From positions 30,202,195-30,266,194 of the forward strand of contig CM057156.1 of assembly GCA_029962745.1 (NCBI GenBank): a DNA stretch of 64,000 bases, written 5' to 3'. Shown piece by piece: positions 59,764 to 64,000 of the stretch. This stretch comes from Echinometra lucunter. Taxonomy: Eukaryota; Echinodermata; Echinoidea; Camarodonta; Echinometridae. Numbering within the stretch: position 1 is the stretch's first letter; every line of letters starts with the position of its first letter. The notes beneath the pieces are model-generated. The model did not search any database, had not been told where the DNA came from, and was given only the letters and a program-made list of their open reading frames with translations. The position numbers were made by a program, and so were the translations under genes.

Positions 59764-61078
59764 TAATAACAATTATAATTCATATTCATTTTCATATTCA
59801 TATAGTGCATTGCATAAACATTTCAATGCGCTTTACAGGTAGGATACTTAGAAGATAAGTATATTAGTGTCACCTTCCATCACTAAGATAAGCATGCAAT
59901 TAATTACACTTGTCTATTACACTTCATTAATTCTAACATATTCAACCAAATAATTACTTTACAGTTATATTATTACAAGACCGTCCAGTAATAATCAACA
60001 ACACCCTGAACAATAAAACCACGTGATTGGTTTTGAGAAAGGCCTAAATCAATGTCAACGTTTCAGGCCCGGTCTCACCGCCCGAACTTTGTTGGAGCGT
60101 TCCTTGAACGGTAGGGAGAGGGGGCCGAATTTCGACAACGCTCGTCACCGCGCACAAAATGGGAAAAAAATCGAAAACACGGGCGTTGCCTTAGCGGTAC
60201 ACCGCTGAAGCCGGCGTTGCTTTAGCGTTGGTCCCGCTCCGACACCTCCATACCAACGCCAAACCAAAGTTCATCACCGCAATGGATCGCTGCTTCAACG
60301 CCCGCCACCGTTCCAGCAATCCCGTGTCCGCTCGTAAAACGCTTACAACCGCTCCACCAAAGTTTGTGCAACGTTTAATCACCGCCCGGGCAAAGCTGGC
60401 GAAGCAGCGGTGGTCCAGCGTTCAAGATTTCTGCGTTGGCCTAGCGGACCCAAGCGTCCACGAACTTGCTTCTAGCGGTGCCAAACTTTGACTGGGCGTT
60501 GTTGGAGCGGTGGTGAACTTTGCCGGAGCGGAAAATTGCCCGCTCCTCACCGCTCGCAATATTTTGTGTAGCTTAAAACTTTCGGAGCGGTAGGAGGGAC
60601 CATCAGCGGTGGCCGAGCGTATACGGCGTTGCCTTAACGGGGGCCAACTTCTGTTAAACGGTGGTGAACGGTAACGAGCGGTGATGGATTTTTTTCACCG
60701 CTCCAGGAACGCTCCAGCAAAGTTCTGGCGGTGTGACTGGGCCTTAAGATCAAAAACCTATATTTTCTACGGAGTCAGAAATCTGCTTTCAAGTTATAAT
60801 GCATGCAGGACGGATGCAGCATGGGCTGAAATTCAGTTTGGGAATATTGAAATGACCGGTCCTCTTGCTTGAAAACTATCGAACGGCCACCAAACCAAAA
60901 TATTGACGGGCCCGTGGATAAATTCCTCCAAAGTGCCCCTGACCAGTCCACCCTTGCACGTGTTTGTATCAATTATTTTTGACGTCAAAAATCCTGCTTT
61001 TATTTTGTGATACTTACCATTAGCAGACATGATATACGTCAGAAACAGAGAGAAAAACATGGTCCATTTGGTTTCCAT
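48960..61078 (-). CDS. Lectin gene B: secreted protein with two EGF-like domains and a C-type lectin domain
   Basis: Six exons join in one open frame: 61078-61018, 59132-58896, 58331-58128, 56760-56557, 53958-53521 and 49102-48960. Together they are 1287 nt (428 residues plus TAG). All introns are phase 1 and all borders are GT/AG. The order is a signal peptide, the unrecognised four-Cys module, two EGF-like domains and a long-form CTLD with eight cysteines. No transmembrane segment is seen, so it should be secreted. The CTLD lacks visible EPN, QPD or WND motifs, so classical calcium-dependent sugar binding is doubtful. Its first CTLD exon is about 90 nt longer than that of gene A. The gene is convergent with CCDC112 and paralogous to gene A. 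A role in immune recognition is plausible for echinoderm CTLD proteins but is inference only. Confidence 0.83.
49184..49670. repeat. Tandem duplicated short TIR element
   Basis: Two units (about 49184-49461 and 49462-49670) each contain ACGGCCGTGAGAG(G/C)GTCT, the inverse AGACCCTCTCACGGCCGT, then TATCCGTCATCTTTAGTAA and AGAGATTCT. The first unit has an extra GC-rich centre (GGGGCGCGCCCTGGCGCAGC). The pair abuts the foldback element. Confidence 0.78.
49678..50544. mobile_element. Foldback element with 15-bp tandem-repeat arms (TU-like)
   Basis: The left arm is made of CGACAGTTGCTCCGC-type 15-bp units (to about 49965). The right arm (about 50182 on) is made of the inverse GGCGGAGCAATTGTC units. 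The outer 91 bp (49678-49768 and 50454-50544) are exact inverses except for one base. The middle (49975-50180) is AT-rich and unique. Because 15 is a multiple of three and the unit lacks stops, several long artefact frames run through it. The design matches sea-urchin TU foldback transposons, whose outer inverted-repeat domains are 15-bp tandem repeats. It lies in the last intron of gene B. Confidence 0.85.
50727..51378. mobile_element. hAT-like element with poly-G end and internal minisatellite
   Basis: The ends CAGTGGCGGCAC and GTGCCGCCACTG are exact inverses. The exact 8-bp duplication CGTAAATA lies on both sides (50719-50726, 51379-51386). About three units of some 85 bp with GTGGTTATTTTTGGCTCGCT lie at 50940-51150. 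No transposase. Confidence 0.9.
51586..52036 (-). mobile_element. Partial copy of the 11312-12111 element, inverted
   Basis: The reverse strand matches about 460 bp of the element in intron 2 of gene A, from the TAGACCAATTTCACAACGCA end inward to TTTGTAAAC. The far end is missing. Confidence 0.8.
52113..52659. mobile_element. CCCGGG-ended TIR element with 8-bp duplication
   Basis: The left CCCGGGGGGGGGTACTC ... TATGTGCCGCGG and the right CCGCGGCACATACCCACCAC ... CCCGGG are inverse. Both flanks are AAAAAAAT. The inside repeats TTTGGAACGG-type motifs about ten times. hAT-like by duplication length. Confidence 0.72.
53521..53958 (-). CDS. Exon 5 of lectin gene B: CTLD first part
   Basis: This 438-nt exon lies between TATATAG and an ACAC/GTAAGT donor. 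It codes AVCPDGWFMDRNLTKCYRF, then TWEQARLIC, LLTFANLKEH, IQLWLNCG and MNNWKCDVEGNGT. That gives five of the eight CTLD cysteines and two sequons (NGT, NYT). No WIGL-type motif is clear; LWLNC replaces it. A poly-C run follows immediately in the intron. Confidence 0.86.
54301..55446. mobile_element. hAT-like element (1146 bp) in intron 4 of lectin gene B
   Basis: The ends CAGTGGCGTAGCTAGGA and TGTAGCTACGCCCCTG are inverse. The exact 8-bp duplication GAGTGAAC lies on both sides (54293-54300, 55447-55454). The inside is a duplicated unit (AAAATACAGTTTAG ... TGGCCCATTT(T/C)GGTATTGC). A piece at about 55005-55160 ends in GAACTT repeats after AATAAA and looks like a retrotransposon tail. Confidence 0.9.
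56557..56760 (-). CDS. Exon 4 of lectin gene B: EGF-like domain, second copy
   Basis: It is the same length and nearly the same sequence as exon 58128-58331; visible changes are few (for example GMIT to GIIT and SPST to SPSS). Because both borders are phase 1, including one or both copies keeps the frame. It lies in the downstream unit of a tandem duplication of about 1.5 kb. Confidence 0.85.
58128..58331 (-). CDS. Exon 3 of lectin gene B: EGF-like domain, first copy
   Basis: This 204-nt phase-1 exon codes DCLSDPCVSGRCEE, GYKCHC and GRNGTNCEIII, with a Thr/Pro/Asp tail ending NNTEE. It is almost identical to exon 56557-56760, which lies 1571 bp further along the minus strand. The surrounding intron sequence is also duplicated. 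Confidence 0.88.
58896..59132 (-). CDS. Exon 2 of lectin gene B: unrecognised four-cysteine module
   Basis: This 237-nt exon lies between GAAGCAG and a CCAG/GTATGC donor. It codes four cysteines and NYT and NST sequons, with SIRLNYTLPN and QTIPKLIN shared with exon 3318-3554 of gene A. Equal length, borders and phase show that the two exons descend from one ancestor. Confidence 0.82.
59690..59770. repeat. AAT microsatellite with SINE-like tail
   Basis: About 20 AAT units are followed by TATAGTGCATTGCATAAACA and TGCGCTTTACAGG, which look like the end of a decayed repeat. It lies in intron 1 of lectin gene B. Confidence 0.88.
60066..60743. mobile_element. GC-rich palindromic element in intron 1 of lectin gene B
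   Basis: GGCCCGGTCTCACCGCCCGA at the left and the imperfect inverse of it at the right (GGCGGTGTGACTGGGCC) begin arms with AACTTTG(T/C)TGGAGCGTTCC. The inside is rich in ACCGCTC/GAGCGGT and GCGTTG motifs, well above the GC of its surroundings. No real coding. Confidence 0.78.
61018..61078 (-). CDS. Exon 1 of lectin gene B: signal peptide
   Basis: The ATG at 61078 opens a 61-nt coding segment (METKWTMFFSLFLTYIMSAN) with a hydrophobic core, ending at a strong GTAAGTATC donor one base into a codon. The phase fits the exon at 58896-59132 and equals that of exon 1 of gene A. Confidence 0.8.
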
Positions 61079-61489
61079 AGCGACCGTCTGCGTACATGTA
61101 TATTCAAGAAAAATGAAGTGTTATGCCTATGTACATATGTATTCATGGAAAAACTATACTGTATTGCCAGTCTATAAAAAAAGGTGGAAGTAAAAATAGA
61201 AGTAGAATTTCCAATGTTTAAGTAGAGGTAGAAGTAGTAAAATGATGATAGTATATAGGTAGCAGCAGCAGCAGCATCTGCAATTTGCAGAGGAGTTGAT
61301 TTAAACAAATTTGTATTGAATGGAATTTACCGCAACAAAGCCCTCGAAAAAAAAAATGTGTGTACTCGTGTGTCAGTTCACGCTAGAAATTTTGGCGTGA
61401 GATTTCGATCATCGATACCCCACTCTTGAATAAGGATTTATGCCGGTGGCTATAGTCATGATAGTAGTGGTATAGTAGTAATAACAGTC

Positions 61490-61598
61490 TGACAGTAGTA
61501 GTAGCAGCAGCAGCAGCAGTAGTACTAGAAAAAGAAGAAGAAGTAGTAGTAGTATTAGTAGCAGTAGCAGTAGTAGTAGTATTAGTAGCAGTAGTAGC

Positions 61599-61678
<80 letters not shown>

Positions 61679-61721
61679 AAAAAGAAGAAGAAGTAGTAGT
61701 AGTATTAGTAGCAGCAGCAGC

Positions 61722-61798
<77 letters not shown>

Positions 61799-61891
61799 CA
61801 GCAGCAGCAGCAGCTGCCGAGGTTGTTGTTGATGATGTTGTTGTTGATGATGTTGTTGTTGATGATGTTGATGATGATGATGATGATGAAT

Positions 61892-61924
<33 letters not shown>

Positions 61925-62035
61925 GTGATGATGGTGATGATGATGATAATGATGATGATGATGGTGATGATGATGGTGATGATGGTGGTGATGATGATGG
62001 TGATGATGATGGTGATGATGATAATGTTGATGATA

Positions 62036-62092
<57 letters not shown>

Positions 62093-62150
62093 TTGTTGAT
62101 GATGATGATGTTGATGATGGTGATGAAGATGGTGGCGATGATGATGGTGA
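61490..62150. repeat. Compound AGT/AGC and GAT trinucleotide satellite
   Basis: AGT and AGC units at 61494-61814 switch, after CTGCCGAGG, to GAT/GTT units at 61825-62150. A block with AAAAAGAAGAAGAAGTAGTA occurs twice (61529, 61679), showing an internal duplication of 150 bp. The Ser, His, Leu and Thr runs in frames here are artefacts. Confidence 0.93.
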
Positions 62151-62661
62151 CTTTGCTCTTTCGAACACAGTACCATCGAAGGGCCGCTCCTCGGAAGGTT
62201 GGAAGCCTCCTCACTTCTTCTCTCTATGATATTCAGGCGGAGGACTGAGCACTTAATTTGCACATCTATAGCCTTCAATATACCTTCAGCCGTTTTCCTT
62301 TCTTATTCCAAAACAATCAACGATGCCATGCATGTTTTTCGTGTCATTTTATTGTTATTCTCGTCGAGATTAGTTGTCTATTTTGGCATTTGAAAGGCAC
62401 GGGGAATTCACGGATCACATTAATTATGTGTTCCGAAATGGAAATGGATTTTAGAACATGGTTTCAATGCATTAATTTGTGAGGGCCTCAACCAACTCTA
62501 TTCTGAAAAATGAAAAATGTGTTTGTGTAAAAAGACGACGCTTTAATTGCTTTCCAAAACGTTGATGATACCGTTCTTTTATTGCACTCATGTGCACTTT
62601 TGTTAAAAGCATCTGATGGATTAAGTACTCCGTGTGTATTAAACACATATAATTGAACAGA

Positions 62662-62663
<2 letters not shown>

Positions 62664-62706
<43 letters not shown>

Positions 62707-62830
62707 AGAGAGAGAAAGATGGAGAGAGAGGAGGAGAGAGAGAAAGGGGAAGAGAGAGATAGAGAAAGATGGAGAGAGAGGAGGAGAGAGAGAGAAAGGG
62801 GGAAGAGAGAGAGGGGGGGGGGAGAAGGAG
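62664..62830. repeat. GA-rich tract
   Basis: A pure AG run, then two copies of an AGAGAAAGATGGAGAGAGAG unit, then a G run. Confidence 0.9.
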
Positions 62831-64000
62831 TGATAGAGAAGGAAAGATGGATTGGCTTTAGAGAGACTCGTGGCGTATTCTATTCAGAATATTCAGCATA
62901 GGATGGAACCGTATGAACCCCCCCCCTTTTACACGCCCATCATCAAAGACGACTAAAACCTCTATGCTCAATGTCCACGTATCGGGGAGGGGGCGGGGGG
63001 GGGGGGGGGCTGTGCCCCGATATACAGCCGCCGCGGCGGTTGTATATCGGAGCACTCCCGCGATGGCGCACCGCCATCCCTGGATTGGATTCCGCCTCCT
63101 GATTATCAGTTTCTGGAAAATGAGCTGGACTGAGAGTTGGAAAATTGGAGAAAGCTTGGAGAAGGGGTGGAGATACTTATAGCTTGGATACGTTTCATCA
63201 AGTTTGCCTCGTACTATTATTATTATTTTTTGCCGATATCCCAATACATAGTTTTACTTGGTTGCTCACTTGTGTCTTTTGCTCATGCCGAACAGAATGA
63301 AATTTCATTGTGACGAAAAATGGTCAGAGAAAGACAGTATCCTTTTGAAACAATTTCCCAACTCTTGGAAGTCTTTTGATATATGACGTATATATTTGGG
63401 GCAGTTGGAAGAGATGTGCAAAGCCCAGCTAAAAACATCTCCTTATTTCTTTTCCACTGAGGATTATTTTGGTGGACTTTTCATACTCGGTATTTTGCCC
63501 CCTGATCGGACATAATCATAAATATCTTTTATAGATTCTTTTTCTTCTTTTATCATTTGTAAGTATTAGAATCGATAAACATTTCTAAAAGATTAAAACC
63601 TGAATCTAACGTATGGTTCATATCATTTTCCATAATTACAGCCACAGCCACAAAAACATTTACTCGTTTTGAAATGCAATCACTCGGCTGCATCATTCAA
63701 AGGAAATACACCCTCAGAAATAAATCTTCAGAGTTCCCCATTGACGGTGCCTATAGGGTTCATGGGCATAGCATCTGGGAGGCAATAAACACGATAAAAC
63801 TAAGACCCTGTGTCATGCAGTCCACATAGTCACCTAGGGTGATCCGCGGCAGTTGTCCCGTCTGACGTCTTTACTAAAACAGCTGCCATTCTGCTTTCCG
63901 AGAATAAATGCCTGTGGTCTACCATCTCGGAACACGCCAAGGCGGTACCCGCCCCATCGTTTACGCTAAACACCACCTTGGGGAGATGCGTAGTATGGGC

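Larger units (their letters stand above)
61079..64000. other. Sequence upstream of lectin gene B
   Basis: No exon is recognised. It contains a hAT-end fragment (about 61360-61455), a 660-bp trinucleotide satellite (61490-62150), a GA block (62664-62830), a G run with a palindrome (62990-63060) and AT-rich unique DNA to the window end. The gene B promoter should lie in its first part, but I cannot mark it. Confidence 0.5.

Noticed and set aside
60023..60491. Overlapping GC-rich frames on both strands
   Set aside because: They lie in the arms of a palindromic element, and motif repeats explain the open frames.
61383..62278. Frames of 140-290 codons rich in His, Ser, Leu, Thr and Met
   Set aside because: They are produced by AGT/AGC and GAT trinucleotide arrays; open in many frames at once.

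Overview
This is a eukaryotic, intron-rich, repeat-dense genomic window. It is most likely from an echinoderm, probably a sea urchin. The reasons are the AT-rich DNA with very many short DNA transposons and tRNA-derived SINEs, secreted C-type lectins built from phase-1 exons, and a foldback element made of 15-bp tandem repeats like the TU elements described in sea urchins. The species call is inference. There is a 500-base assembly gap at 19048-19547.

Four spliced genes can be reconstructed. From left to right they are: lectin gene A (+, 2535-17332), SPAG8/CFAP143 (-, 30745-32624), CCDC112 (+, 35766-45593) and lectin gene B (-, 48960-61078). SPAG8 and CCDC112 are conserved cilium/centrosome genes. 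They are divergent, with start codons 3.1 kb apart. Each end of this pair faces a lectin gene in convergent orientation, so the two lectin genes are inverted relative to each other.

Lectin genes A and B are clear paralogues with matching exon borders. Each has a signal-peptide exon, a 237-nt exon coding a four-cysteine module I do not recognise, a 204-nt EGF-like exon, and a two-exon long-form C-type lectin domain (CTLD). All introns are phase 1. A has an extra Ser/Thr-rich sequon-dense exon and a one-base frameshift in its first CTLD exon, so it may be a pseudogene or an allele or assembly error. B keeps an open frame (428 residues as joined here) and carries two EGF exons made by a local tandem duplication of about 1.5 kb.

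The rest is repeats. Intron 2 of gene A (3.6-14.1 kb) holds satellites, a dead non-LTR retrotransposon end and a terminal-inverted-repeat (TIR) element. The 17.3-30.7 kb interval holds SINEs, a nest of palindromic elements (21.2-22.8 kb), a 1-kb CTA/CTG microsatellite, and a transposon nest four insertions deep inside that microsatellite (25.65-27.85 kb). The 49-53.5 kb intron of gene B holds a TU-like foldback element and tandem duplications with later insertions. Several insertions keep exact target-site duplications, giving well-defined non-autonomous hAT-like, piggyBac-like and pogo-like elements.
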